64,000 bases of DNA from an uncultured Saprospiraceae bacterium (lineage in GTDB: Bacteria; Bacteroidota; Bacteroidia; Chitinophagales; Saprospiraceae): positions 1-64,000 of the forward strand of contig CALLAW010000053.1 in assembly GCA_938001865.1 (NCBI GenBank). Direction: 5' to 3'. Below the pieces are notes generated by a model, which made no database searches, was not told the DNA's origin, and saw only the letters and a list, made by a program, of their open reading frames with translations. The position numbers and the translations under genes are program-made. The stretch's first letter is position 1, and every line of letters starts with the position of its first letter. Shown piece by piece: positions 35,924-46,723 of this stretch.

Positions 35924-35960
35924 AAATAAAAGTGGTGACTAAATGCCACCACTTTTATTT
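35924..35960 (-). terminator. Strong intrinsic terminator (works in both directions)
   Basis: A 14-bp perfect stem (35924-35937 with 35947-35960, core AAAAGTGGTG/CACCACTTTT) with a 9-nt loop and A/T-rich flanks. On the minus strand the right arm ends in TTTTATTTT, ending the peroxidase transcript just after its stop at 35999 and before the YceI start. Confidence 0.85.
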
Positions 35961-35998
35961 GTCTTTTATTTAATGATTTGTCATTTGTGAAGAGTAGA

Positions 35999-37369
35999 CT
36001 AGTCGCATCCAAGGTCTCTAATTGACTCTGGATCTGCATTGGGGAAGCATTGCCCTGATGGCACTTCTTCTGGAGCATATCTCATAAGATCTGGATCTCT
36101 CAACCCATTGACGAGAAAGGCTTCTAGTTTATCGATTTCGGAATCTGTCAGATAAAGTGGTTCAAACTTATCAGACAGCAGTTCGTTAGGAATATTTGGA
36201 TTTTCAGATACTGCTTCATTTTTGTAAATCAATAAATCTCTAACCGAAGTCTTAGATGCCCCGTGAAAGAGAAATTTCTGATCATCTATGTTATCTATAT
36301 TGTAGATTCCTGGGACTTTAAACTTATAATTATCTTCTGGATTGTTAGTGAATCCTGCTCTTCCCAAGTTTCGTAAATCATCAGGGTGAGCATCGAAGTA
36401 ATCGAGTTGGTACATATCTTTGACTCCCAGAGCATGGAACTCTAGTGATCCAAGATTAGGTTTGTAGTGACATCTACTACAATTTGCTTTATTGAAAAAT
36501 AGGATAGCACCTTCTTTTTCGTCTGCTGTCATTGCATTACTATCTCCTTTGAGCCAATCTTGGAATGGAGCCTTATTAGACAATAAAGACCTGATGTAAG
36601 CAGACAAAGCGAATGATGCATAAGTATTGGAGTATAAGGTGTCTTGACCCGCTAACTCAGGAAATGCAGTATCGAATAGTTCGGTATAACCAAATTGATC
36701 AGCTATCTCTTTGTTGACTCTCATCCTATGGACGGTCATTCCTTCCATGTTTTGGGTCTCTAGACCTTGGAGTCCCATGTGGTTGAGTTCAGTCGCATGA
36801 TCTAGGAGTCCCCAGACATCTTCTGTTCCTTCATTTTCGTGAGTAGCTCCGAATTGTCCACTCCAGAATGTATTATTAACATATGCAACATTAAGTAGAC
36901 TCAATGGACGAGCTGACTGTACATCAAGATCTGACTCTTGATAATCGTCATAGTTCATCACTCGATCTTCACCATTGATACCAAATCCAAGTCCACCATC
37001 AGCTATTCCTTGAAAATTACCTGGTTTGAAGCCAGCTTCCGGAAGATGACACGTAGCACATGAGTAAGTACCTACTCCAGACTCAAACAGTGCATCTTGT
37101 GCAATGCCTGTATCGAAGAATAAGAATTTACCTAAATCAATCTTAGCTTGATTGAGTGGGTTGTTTTCAAAATCTTGTGGAATGTTTTGGATATCCGTCT
37201 CACTTGGGAGGATATAATAGCTCAGAGTATTGTCTTCTGCTGCTCGGATTACACTTTTGGTAAGTTCATTGTCTAGGGCTGCATTTATGGGAGTCTTATC
37301 ACCAATACAGGAGCTCAAAACGACAATTATTGAACAGTAGAGTAATACAGTAAAGAATTGCGGTTTCAT
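35999..37369 (-). CDS. Di-haem cytochrome c peroxidase (MauG/CcpA family)
   Basis: The 456-residue protein starts at 37369, giving a lipoprotein signal (MKPQFFTVLLYCSIIVVLSSC). Two haem c sites are seen: CATCH in the first domain (followed by LPEAGFKPGN) and CSRCH in the second. Di-haem peroxidases of this family reduce hydrogen peroxide or carry out MauG-like oxidations in the periplasm. The frame extends 12 codons upstream, but the signal argues for the internal ATG. It is monocistronic and bounded downstream by a strong terminator. Confidence 0.92.
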   Translation of the reverse strand: MKPQFFTVLLYCSIIVVLSSCIGDKTPINAALDNELTKSVIRAAEDNTLSYYILPSETDIQNIPQDFENNPLNQAKIDLGKFLFFDTGIAQDALFESGVGTYSCATCHLPEAGFKPGNFQGIADGGLGFGINGEDRVMNYDDYQESDLDVQSARPLSLLNVAYVNNTFWSGQFGATHENEGTEDVWGLLDHATELNHMGLQGLETQNMEGMTVHRMRVNKEIADQFGYTELFDTAFPELAGQDTLYSNTYASFALSAYIRSLLSNKAPFQDWLKGDSNAMTADEKEGAILFFNKANCSRCHYKPNLGSLEFHALGVKDMYQLDYFDAHPDDLRNLGRAGFTNNPEDNYKFKVPGIYNIDNIDDQKFLFHGASKTSVRDLLIYKNEAVSENPNIPNELLSDKFEPLYLTDSEIDKLEAFLVNGLRDPDLMRYAPEEVPSGQCFPNADPESIRDLGCD

Positions 37370-37451
37370 GGGTGTATAGTTCTTATTTTCTTTAAAGTAA
37401 TACATTAACGCAAATTGTAATCTATTAGTTGTATGTATTCCGCAAAGTTAC

Positions 37452-37486
37452 AAAAAAAAAGAGGGAGCTACGTGAGCTCCCTCTTT
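37452..37486 (-). terminator. Strong intrinsic terminator after the giant HYR gene
   Basis: The stem GAGGGAGCT (37461-37469) pairs with AGCTCCCTC (37475-37483) around a 5-nt loop. On the minus strand it is followed by nine or more T. It lies just after the stop of the 3071-residue gene at 37508. Confidence 0.92.
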
Positions 37487-37507
37487 CAATTTTATGACAA
37501 ATTCTAC

Positions 37508-40500
37508 TTAGTGTTTTACAATAAACTTACTATTAAGTAATGTACCATCCGATAACGAGACTCTTACAACATAGATTCCATCTAATATCTCACTTACATT
37601 GACAGTGGATAGTGTATTACCAATGACATCGATTGGCTGAATCATTCTTCCTTGTAGGTCAAAGATAGCAGCTGTCTCAATCGTAAGAGTCGAAGGAATC
37701 GAAATATCTATATTGACATCAACATGAGCAGGAGTAGGGTATACAGATATACTTGGCTTCTCTGCAATTGGACCTTCTAACTGGACAGCATCGAATCCAC
37801 TTGCTCTATTGTCTACTTGACCATCTGTCAAGTCACCAGCTCCGTAGACTTGTACACAGTAGTCTTCTGTCTCACCATAGTTAAATTGATGACAAGGACT
37901 CGTCGGATATCCACCAGTCTTCATTACTACTCGGAGAGTGGTCCTTCCATTCCACATGACGCTAGGCATTGTGATTACACCTGAGAGAGCTTGAGTACCA
38001 GCTCCATATGCAATGAACTCGTTAGCATCTGTATAATCACCATCCATATTGTAATCGATCCATGCAGACCAATAGACTGGCACTGAGAATCCTGGAGTAA
38101 ACCCTGGATCTAAGTTGAGATGATATGAGTTGCCAGGTGTGACATTGAGACACTCTTGGCTACTCGTAAAGTCTGCATATCCACCATTGTTTCCACTTTC
38201 GTTATGGAGATTACCAAACTTCACACCTTCGATCCATGTTTTTTCAGTATTGTTACCTCCACTCACACAGCCAGTATTCTCTACAGTAACATTAAATGTA
38301 CAAGTATCTACATTGCCGCATTGGTCTGTAGCTACGTAGCTTATGGCAGTTGTAGTCCCTGCTGTGAATACTGATCCTGATGCAGGTCCAGAAGTCTGAG
38401 TGACATTGATACATCCTGGGATTTCCATAATATACTCAAGTGCTTTATAATTATATTGATCGTTCCATGTACCATCATTCAACATTTCACAATAGTCTTG
38501 ATCATTGTTGTAGTTATTTGGCTGACCTGTGTACCAGTTAGTGTATGTCACAGCTTCACCATTGACCCATTGGAATTGTCCTTCATTCACGTGGTCAGAT
38601 AGACCGATATATGCACTTTGGATTGTCAATATATTCGCTAAGAATTCATTTTCTTCTGCATCGTTAATGACTGCTAAGTAGCCACCTAGATCACTACATG
38701 CATCTTGAGCATTTAGCCACGTAAGTGGACTGTTAGAGCAGTAGTAGTTGTGTCCATTGTAATTACCCATATAGATGTAACCTGGTATGTCACCACCATT
38801 AGAGCAATCAGAACAACAGCTAGATGCAGTTGGTGTCTGCCAGTTAACGATCAAGCTATTATTAGTCGAAGTCAATGTAACATCATCAGGACATTCAATA
38901 GAGATTGACGGCTCTACTGTTATGTCAAATGAACAACTCACACCATCATTACATCCGTCAAATACAGTGTACTCTACAGTATAGTTTCCTGTCGAAAGAT
39001 ATGTACCTGATGCAGGACCTGCAGTCTGCACGATACCTGAGCATGGTACTTCCATGATATACTCTAATTGAGAGTAAGCATACTGATCGTTCCATTCTCC
39101 GTTGTTCAACATTTCTACATAATCTTGATTCTGATTGAAGTCATTAGGTTGACCAGCGTACCAGTTAGTGTACGTTAATGGATCACCATTGACCCATTGG
39201 AATTGACCTTCAGTCACATGATCAGAGAGTCCAATATATGCACTTTGGATAGTCAGTAAGTTCGCTAAGAATGCATTTTCACTTGCATCATTTACGATTG
39301 CTAAGTATCCACCATTATTAGTTGCTATAGCTTGAGCATTCTGCCATGTTGCAGGAGCTGTAGAGCAATAGTATTGGTGGCCATTATATGATCCCATGAA
39401 GATGAATCCTGGTATAGTAGTACCTGTACAAGGGTTGCATCCACTGTCGTATGTCGGTGCAGTCCAAGTAACATTAGCACCTCCATCACTGTCACATCCT
39501 ACGATGATGTCATCTGGACAATTAATCGGATTTACCATTGTATCTTCTACTGTCACCGTGAATGAACAGAACTCAGTATTACCACAATTGTCTACAGCGG
39601 TATAGACTACAGTAGTAATTCCTACTGGGAAGTAGCTGCCAGAATTGTGACTACTTGTAAATGAAGCTACTCCACAATTATCTATCACAGTTGGTTCATT
39701 CCAGTTGACTATTGTCATTTGGTTTTCGACAGTAATATCAGCTGGGCAGTTTTGGACTACTGGCTTAGCTTCGTCTGCAATTACAATAGATTGTACACAA
39801 GAAGTCGAGAGGTTAGTACCTGGATAACTTGCAGTCCATTCTCTATCTATCACTCTAGCTCCTGTACAAGGTCCGGTACTCAATATGAAATCTGAGAACG
39901 TTACAGATGGAGTCGGACAGTCAGCGTTGCCTGTGACGATTGGTTGACCTAATATCGATGGTGCTATACTACTACCAATACAGATAATCGCATCTCCAGG
40001 GCAAGTCAATGTTGGTGGAGTATCACATGTAGGGCTTTGACATACTACAGTGACATCAAAGCTACAAGTACTCGCATTACCACAAGCATCTGATGCAGTG
40101 TATACAACTGTAGTCGTACCTTCCCAGAATGCTGATCCACTCGCAAAGTTAGATGTCAATGTCACGCTACTACAGTCATCCTGAGTAGTCGGTGCTGACC
40201 AGTTCACTACTGCATCACAATCAACTGTTCCAGTTACTGTAATATCAGCAGGGCAATTACTAAGCACTGGTGCTGTAGTATCATTAAGAACTATGGTCTG
40301 GATACAACTTGCTGTCAGAGTACTGTTAAATGGATCTGTTGCAGTCCATGTCCGCTCGATAGTCTTGCTTCCTGTACAGCCACCTGTATTAACGATGACG
40401 TCTGTGTAAGTTACATTTGGTTCGTTACAGTTGGCATTACCTCCTGTACCTATCGCAAATCCTGTCACAGTCGGCTGATAGTCAGCTCCGATACATGCTG

Positions 40501-43500
40501 AGAAATCAGCAGGGCAAGAGATACTAGGGACGCTAGCACAGTTACTTCCTGATGTACAGACTACATTGATTTCAAATGAAGCAGTGGCTACATTACCACA
40601 AGCATCACTTGCTGTAAATGTTACTACTGTAACTCCCATAGGGAATACACTACCATTAGTTTGGTTAGCTGTAATTGTTACTGCATTGTCACAGTTGTCA
40701 GATGCTGTAGGCTCTACCCATGTATAAGCGATGTCACAGTTAGGTCCATCTCCGCCATCAACAGTAACATTTGTTGGGACATTACTAAATATTGGATTTA
40801 CATTATCTACGAGTGTAATCATTTGAGTACAAGAGCTTGTCAGACTTGCATCATTGACATCTGTTGCTGTCCATGTTCTCGTTATGGTTGTCTCACCACA
40901 TGAGTTCATTGGAGATGTGACGTTGTCAGTGTATGTGATCTCAGGTGCTGTACATTCGGTAGCATAGTTTGCATAAGCAAGACCTGTATCACTTGGTTCT
41001 GTACTGCTTCCTGGACATGCAGAGTAGTCGTCAGGGCACACGATAAGAGGTGCAATATCACAAGTACATGTGACTGTTACAGTAAAGCTAGCAGTGGCAA
41101 CATTACCACATGCATCAGTTGCTGTATATGTTACTGTATAGACTCCAGCCTCACCAAAAGTATCTCCACTTGCATAATTAGAGATGATCGTAGTAGATCC
41201 ACATCCATCAGTGATAGTTGGTTCATTCCATGTCACTGGCACAAAACATTGAGATGATGGTGCAGTCACAGAGATGTCAGATGGTACATTGCTTATTACA
41301 GGTGCAGTATCATCGACAAGTGTGATGACTTGTACACATGTAGTCGTCAAGCTTGTATCGTAAGTATCAGTTGCTGACCATGTTCTAGTCAGAGTAACCT
41401 CACCACAACTGTTCATCGGCGAAGTGATTACATCTGTATAAGCAATAGTTGGTTCACCACAAGCCCATCCTGGGATAGCCGTAGCTGTACCAGTAATACT
41501 TGGATCAGTCGACGTATTAGGACATGCTATATAGTCGCTTGGACATGCGATTACTGGCACTTCATCACATAGACAAGTCACTGTGATTGTAAATGATGCA
41601 TTAGAAGCATTGCCACATGCATCAGTTGCTGTATATGTTACTGTGTAGACTCCTGCTTCGCCAAATGTATCTCCACTCTGAGCAGTAGAGGTCAATGTTA
41701 CAGATGTACAGTTGTCACTAAATGTTGGTGTAGCCCATGTCACAGCTACGAAGCAATCAGATGCCGGAGCCTCAACTTCGATATTATCTGGAACAGTAAG
41801 GAATACTGGCGCAGTATTATCAGTCAATGTAATCAATTGTACACATGAAGATGACAGACCACTATTGTCTGGATCAGTTGCTGTCCAAGTTCTTTCTATC
41901 GTTACCTCACCACATGCATTTTCTGGTGTAATTACTTGATCATCGAATGTGACAGTAGGTGTATTGCAACCATTGCCAGCGTTAGCTACTGCTGTTCCAG
42001 TGATGCTCGGATTAGTACTAGATCCTGCACAACCATTGTAGTTATCAGGGCAAGTAATACTCGGTGCTACATCACAGCTACATGTCACAGTTACATTAAA
42101 CGAGGCAGTGGATGTATTCCCACATGCATCTGCAGCAGTATAGATCACTGCCACTGTTCCTTCTGTGAATGTATCACCACTTTGAAGGTTACTTGATACT
42201 GTTAACATTGTACAGTCGTCAGTCACTGTTGGAGCTAACCATGTAGCCACTGCAGCACAGTTTGAAGCATCAGCACTAAGTACAATGTTGTCAGGTACTT
42301 GTGTAAATGTTGGTGCAGTATTATCTTCTGCAGATATCAATTGTGTACATGTAGAAGTTAATCCAGAAGTTGGGTCAGTTGCGGTCCATGTTCGTTCGAT
42401 AACTAGAGCTCCATCACACGGGCCATTAGCGATCATCACATCATTGGATGTGACAACTGGAGTATCTGGACATTCTGTACTTCCTGATTCTGCTGTTGCT
42501 GTACCTGTTGCACTTGGGAGCATATTATCACCTATGCAGACAGTCACATCATTAGGGCAAGTCAAGAGTGGTGGTGTATTACAGTTGTCACATAAGATCG
42601 TCACTTCGAAACTACAAGTACTTGTATTACCACAATCATCTATCGCTGTGTAGATCACTTCTGTAGTTCCTTCATTGAATGTTGCTCCGTTAGCAATATT
42701 ACTTGTCACTGTTGGTTCACTACAATTATCAGTTGCGGTAGGCTCAAACCAGAGGAAAGGCTTAGAGCAAATGCCACCACCATCGATAGTCACATCATGA
42801 GGACAGTTAACTATCGTAGGCGCTTCTGTATCAGTGAGAGTTATAGCCTGAGTACAAGATGCAGTAAGTGTACTTTCGTTTGGATCAGTAGCTGTCCAAG
42901 TTCGAGTAATGACAATACCACAACCATTATTTACAGAAGTATCAGTAAATGTTACGATCGGTGCATCACATCCATCATCAGCAGTGCCAATAGCCGTCCC
43001 TGTAGTCTGAGGTGTAGTATCAGATCCTGGACAAGCGATATAATCTTGTGGGCAGGCGATGCTTGGTGGTACATTGCAGACACAGTTTACAGTGACTACA
43101 AAACTTCCCGTTGTTGTCCTTCCACAACCATCAGTTGCAGTATATGTGACAGTAGTTTGTCCTTCACTGAAGGTTGCTCCACTTGAGATGTTAGAGGTCA
43201 ATGTCGCTACACCACAATTATCACTTGCTGTAGGTGCAGTCCATGTCGCCACGGCACTACAATTACTGCCATTTGCCTCGAGCACTATATCACCCGGTAC
43301 ATTAGTGAGTGAAGGTGCCTGCATATCGTATAACCCGATAAACTGAGTACAAGATGATGTCAAGCCACTGCTCGTATCTAATGTAGTCCAAGTCCGTGAT
43401 ACCTCATACATACATCCAAAATCTGAGATCACATTATCTACAAATGTCAACTCTACAGGTCCACAACCTTCAACCGTGTTAAATGTAGCTAGACCAGTAT

Positions 43501-46500
43501 TAGATGGATCTAGAGAGTCTCCGATACAACCAAAGTAATTAGATGGACACTGTACAAGAGGTGTCACACTACATGAACAATCAACGAATATATTGAATGA
43601 GTAAGTTGTAGTCTTACCACAATTATCTACTGCGGTGTATACTACTATTGTATTTCCTTCAGGGAAAGTATCACCTGATTGGTGTGTCGAAGTGAATGAA
43701 GCAATACCACAATCATCAGTCGCTGTTGGGATCGTCCATGTAACGACCTCGGCACATCCTTTGCCTACACCTTCTACCATAATATCTACTGGACCGTCAG
43801 CTATCGTTGGTGCTTGTGTATCATAGAGCCCGATGAATTGGCTACAGACTGCAGTAGTACCTGATGTCAAGTCAGTAACTGTCCACAATCTCGCAATCTC
43901 CACTGCACAAGACGAATCAGTAATCATCAAGTCATTGAACATAAGCTCATATGGCCCACATCCTGGTTCTCCAACAAATGTAGCAGTACCTGTCACACTC
44001 GGATCAGTGCTGCCTATGCAACCAAAGTAATTAGTAGGGCATGTAATCGTTATCGGATCAGTACACTCACATTCCACAGTAACTGTGAATGAATAAGAAG
44101 TCGTCTTGCCACAGTTATCTACAGCAGTGTACACCACAGTCGTCACTCCTTGATTAAATGTACTCCCTGAAGTGTGAGTACTAGATAATGTAGCAAGTCC
44201 ACAATCATCTGTAACGTTAGGTTCTGCCCATGTGGCTACAGCTGTACATCCATTGCCGCCACTCGTAAGTACCATATCAGAAGGTCCTGAGTTGAATACA
44301 GGTTTCTGAGTATCATAGAGCCCTAAGAATTGATTACAAGTAGATGAGAGTCCATTGTCTAGATCAGTAGCTGTCCAGACTCTAAGTATTTCTTTGATAC
44401 AAGAAGTGTTCTGTATAAATGTATCTTCAAATGTGAGTTCAATATTCCCTCCACAACCTGGAGTACTTGTTGCCGTCGCTTGACCTGTATTACTTGGATC
44501 TTGTGATGCATTGACACATCCAAAGTAATTTAAAGGACACTGTATGATCGGTGCATTATTACACAGACACTCTACAGTCACAGTAAATGAATCACTCACT
44601 GTATTGTCACATGCATCAGTGGCTGTATACACCACTGTCGTAGTACCTTCTGTAAATGTATCTCCACTTTGGTGTGTAGAAGTAAGATTGACAGCAGTAC
44701 AGTTGTCAGAGGCTGATGGAAGTGTCCATGTTGCGATACTAGAGCATCCGCTACCAGTAAGAGTGATGGTAATGTCTGATGGGATACCTGTGATGACAGG
44801 ATTAGTATCATCTACATGAGTGATCGTCTGATCACAAGAGCTAGACAGTGCAGCATTATTTGAGTCTGTAGCAGTCCAAGTTCTTATAATTGTTGTCTCG
44901 CCACAATCATTTGCAGGTACAGAGACATTATCTACGAATGTTATGATTGGTGTACCACATCCAGAGAGAGATGTTGCTTCTGCATTTCCTGTAAGAGTAG
45001 GAGAGATGCTGGCCCCAGGACAATCAATGACATTCGCTGGGCATACTATTTCTGGTGGTGTATCACACTCACAATTAACAGTTACGGTAAAGGTACCTGA
45101 CGCCGTATTGCCACAATCGTCAGTAGCTGTGTATGTCACAGTCGTAACTCCAGCTAAGAATGTTGCTCCACTCGTATGTGTCGATGTCAATTCGACTGCA
45201 CTACAGTTGTCATTAGTCGTAGGTGTGCCCCATGTCGCTGTAGCACTACAGTCAGAGAGTGGAGCACTCAGTACGATATTATTAGGGATGTTAGTGAGAG
45301 TAGGATTGGTGTCGTCTACATGAGTAATCGTCTGTACACAAGATGCCGTGAGACTAGAGTCATCTGGATCGGTTGCTGTCCATGTTCTTTCGATTGTTAC
45401 TTCTCCACAACTATTCTGCGCTACTAATGTCACATCGTTAAATGTTACGATTGGAGTTCCACAGATACTACTGCCAGCTAATGCTGTTGCTGTTCCTGTA
45501 GATGCAGGATCAGTCGAGCTAAATGGACATGCTATCACATCCGCTGGACATGTAATCGAAGGTACTGATGTACATTCGCAATCCACTGTTACCGTAAATG
45601 ACGAGGTATTACTATTACCACAATCATCAGTTGCTGTGTAGGTTACTGTTGTCGTACCTTCTTCAAATGAAGACCCACTAGAATGTGTCGAAGTCAAGTT
45701 GACAGCACTACAATTATCTGAAGATGATGGTTGCACCCATGTTGCGACAGCTGTACAATCACTCCCACTTGCTGTGAGTGTAATGTTAGCTGGGGTACCA
45801 GTAATATTAGGACCAGAAGTATCAGTATATGTAAGTGTCTGCGTACAACTTGATGATTGTGATGTACCTGGATAAGTTGCAGTCCAAGTTCTTTCTATCA
45901 CAGTATTACAACTGTCATCTGAGAGAGTAGTATCAGCAAATGTAATTACTGCAGGATCACAATCATCACCAGATGTCGCGGTAGCTGTCCCTGTAATTGT
46001 AGGACTCTGACTCTCACCTGGACATGCAGTATAATCAGATGGACAAGTGATCACTGGGCTACCTTCACAACATGTACCAGTTACAGTAATTGTAAATTCA
46101 CACTCAACAGAGTTACCGCAAAAATCTATTGCTAGATAAGTAACAGTAGTAGTTCCTAATGGGAACTCATCTCCTGGCTGAGCAGAGCTTGATACACTTT
46201 GAAGACCACAGTCTTCATTCCATGATGGTAATTCCCATGTAGCCGTAGAGTTACATCCGTTGGTACTTAAGTCTATGACTTGATCCACAGGACAATTACT
46301 TACTGTTGGTGCATCATCTGTCAAGAAGAGCATCTGAGTACACGTAGAGAATAACCAAGGACTACTATTGTCAGGATAAGTGGCAGTCCAGATTCTTTTG
46401 ATTGTCAGTTCACAGCCTGTATCCACCATAACTGTGTCGTCATATGTAAGATTTGGTTCTGGACAGTCTGCTTCTCCAGAGGTAGCTGTAGTTAATCCAG

Positions 46501-46723
46501 TATTACTAGGATCTATGCTATCATTAGGGCAACCAAAGTATGTAGATGCACATACCATCAATGGAGCCGTATTACAATCATCTAAGAGGAATGATACCTC
46601 GTCAGCTGGTAAGTTTGCATTGAAGCAAAATGTATCGCCGCCGCTAGCATAGAGTGATTGGAAAGAAGATAGGAGTAAGCAAAGAACAAACATAAATGAC
46701 TTAAGTGTACAGTCGAATTTCAT
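37508..46723 (-). CDS. Giant secreted surface protein: HYR repeats, two C-type lectin domains, GEVED domain, type A sorting tail
   Basis: The 3071-residue protein has a signal peptide (about 1-27). It continues with about 14 tandem modules of roughly 165 residues. Each pairs a cysteine-rich HYR-like half (pattern CP..Y..CPG, then RTWTATD, then SC.Q.I) with a HYR domain (W..P...DNC, then TTTVTYTATDDCGN, then SFTVTV). Residues about 2436-2557 and 2641-2764 are two C-type lectin domains, each with WND and QPN calcium-site motifs and each apparently set inside a HYR domain. A GEVED domain lies at about 2824-2957 (DYNMDGDYTDANEF). The last 80 residues form a Por-type sorting domain ending in KFIVKH. 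T9SS export to the surface and a carbohydrate-binding adhesin role are inferred. It is a single gene with its own terminator. Confidence 0.93.
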   Translation of the reverse strand: MKFDCTLKSFMFVLCLLLSSFQSLYASGGDTFCFNANLPADEVSFLLDDCNTAPLMVCASTYFGCPNDSIDPSNTGLTTATSGEADCPEPNLTYDDTVMVDTGCELTIKRIWTATYPDNSSPWLFSTCTQMLFLTDDAPTVSNCPVDQVIDLSTNGCNSTATWELPSWNEDCGLQSVSSSAQPGDEFPLGTTTVTYLAIDFCGNSVECEFTITVTGTCCEGSPVITCPSDYTACPGESQSPTITGTATATSGDDCDPAVITFADTTLSDDSCNTVIERTWTATYPGTSQSSSCTQTLTYTDTSGPNITGTPANITLTASGSDCTAVATWVQPSSSDNCSAVNLTSTHSSGSSFEEGTTTVTYTATDDCGNSNTSSFTVTVDCECTSVPSITCPADVIACPFSSTDPASTGTATALAGSSICGTPIVTFNDVTLVAQNSCGEVTIERTWTATDPDDSSLTASCVQTITHVDDTNPTLTNIPNNIVLSAPLSDCSATATWGTPTTNDNCSAVELTSTHTSGATFLAGVTTVTYTATDDCGNTASGTFTVTVNCECDTPPEIVCPANVIDCPGASISPTLTGNAEATSLSGCGTPIITFVDNVSVPANDCGETTIIRTWTATDSNNAALSSSCDQTITHVDDTNPVITGIPSDITITLTGSGCSSIATWTLPSASDNCTAVNLTSTHQSGDTFTEGTTTVVYTATDACDNTVSDSFTVTVECLCNNAPIIQCPLNYFGCVNASQDPSNTGQATATSTPGCGGNIELTFEDTFIQNTSCIKEILRVWTATDLDNGLSSTCNQFLGLYDTQKPVFNSGPSDMVLTSGGNGCTAVATWAEPNVTDDCGLATLSSTHTSGSTFNQGVTTVVYTAVDNCGKTTSYSFTVTVECECTDPITITCPTNYFGCIGSTDPSVTGTATFVGEPGCGPYELMFNDLMITDSSCAVEIARLWTVTDLTSGTTAVCSQFIGLYDTQAPTIADGPVDIMVEGVGKGCAEVVTWTIPTATDDCGIASFTSTHQSGDTFPEGNTIVVYTAVDNCGKTTTYSFNIFVDCSCSVTPLVQCPSNYFGCIGDSLDPSNTGLATFNTVEGCGPVELTFVDNVISDFGCMYEVSRTWTTLDTSSGLTSSCTQFIGLYDMQAPSLTNVPGDIVLEANGSNCSAVATWTAPTASDNCGVATLTSNISSGATFSEGQTTVTYTATDGCGRTTTGSFVVTVNCVCNVPPSIACPQDYIACPGSDTTPQTTGTAIGTADDGCDAPIVTFTDTSVNNGCGIVITRTWTATDPNESTLTASCTQAITLTDTEAPTIVNCPHDVTIDGGGICSKPFLWFEPTATDNCSEPTVTSNIANGATFNEGTTEVIYTAIDDCGNTSTCSFEVTILCDNCNTPPLLTCPNDVTVCIGDNMLPSATGTATAESGSTECPDTPVVTSNDVMIANGPCDGALVIERTWTATDPTSGLTSTCTQLISAEDNTAPTFTQVPDNIVLSADASNCAAVATWLAPTVTDDCTMLTVSSNLQSGDTFTEGTVAVIYTAADACGNTSTASFNVTVTCSCDVAPSITCPDNYNGCAGSSTNPSITGTAVANAGNGCNTPTVTFDDQVITPENACGEVTIERTWTATDPDNSGLSSSCVQLITLTDNTAPVFLTVPDNIEVEAPASDCFVAVTWATPTFSDNCTSVTLTSTAQSGDTFGEAGVYTVTYTATDACGNASNASFTITVTCLCDEVPVIACPSDYIACPNTSTDPSITGTATAIPGWACGEPTIAYTDVITSPMNSCGEVTLTRTWSATDTYDTSLTTTCVQVITLVDDTAPVISNVPSDISVTAPSSQCFVPVTWNEPTITDGCGSTTIISNYASGDTFGEAGVYTVTYTATDACGNVATASFTVTVTCTCDIAPLIVCPDDYSACPGSSTEPSDTGLAYANYATECTAPEITYTDNVTSPMNSCGETTITRTWTATDVNDASLTSSCTQMITLVDNVNPIFSNVPTNVTVDGGDGPNCDIAYTWVEPTASDNCDNAVTITANQTNGSVFPMGVTVVTFTASDACGNVATASFEINVVCTSGSNCASVPSISCPADFSACIGADYQPTVTGFAIGTGGNANCNEPNVTYTDVIVNTGGCTGSKTIERTWTATDPFNSTLTASCIQTIVLNDTTAPVLSNCPADITVTGTVDCDAVVNWSAPTTQDDCSSVTLTSNFASGSAFWEGTTTVVYTASDACGNASTCSFDVTVVCQSPTCDTPPTLTCPGDAIICIGSSIAPSILGQPIVTGNADCPTPSVTFSDFILSTGPCTGARVIDREWTASYPGTNLSTSCVQSIVIADEAKPVVQNCPADITVENQMTIVNWNEPTVIDNCGVASFTSSHNSGSYFPVGITTVVYTAVDNCGNTEFCSFTVTVEDTMVNPINCPDDIIVGCDSDGGANVTWTAPTYDSGCNPCTGTTIPGFIFMGSYNGHQYYCSTAPATWQNAQAIATNNGGYLAIVNDASENAFLANLLTIQSAYIGLSDHVTEGQFQWVNGDPLTYTNWYAGQPNDFNQNQDYVEMLNNGEWNDQYAYSQLEYIMEVPCSGIVQTAGPASGTYLSTGNYTVEYTVFDGCNDGVSCSFDITVEPSISIECPDDVTLTSTNNSLIVNWQTPTASSCCSDCSNGGDIPGYIYMGNYNGHNYYCSNSPLTWLNAQDACSDLGGYLAVINDAEENEFLANILTIQSAYIGLSDHVNEGQFQWVNGEAVTYTNWYTGQPNNYNNDQDYCEMLNDGTWNDQYNYKALEYIMEIPGCINVTQTSGPASGSVFTAGTTTAISYVATDQCGNVDTCTFNVTVENTGCVSGGNNTEKTWIEGVKFGNLHNESGNNGGYADFTSSQECLNVTPGNSYHLNLDPGFTPGFSVPVYWSAWIDYNMDGDYTDANEFIAYGAGTQALSGVITMPSVMWNGRTTLRVVMKTGGYPTSPCHQFNYGETEDYCVQVYGAGDLTDGQVDNRASGFDAVQLEGPIAEKPSISVYPTPAHVDVNIDISIPSTLTIETAAIFDLQGRMIQPIDVIGNTLSTVNVSEILDGIYVVRVSLSDGTLLNSKFIVKH

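Noticed and set aside
37508-46723. Many plus-strand open frames of 60-130 codons across the giant HYR gene (for example 42285-42653, 45348-45641).
   Set aside because: They are antisense shadows of the repeated units: their translations repeat with the HYR period and have no start or spacing logic.
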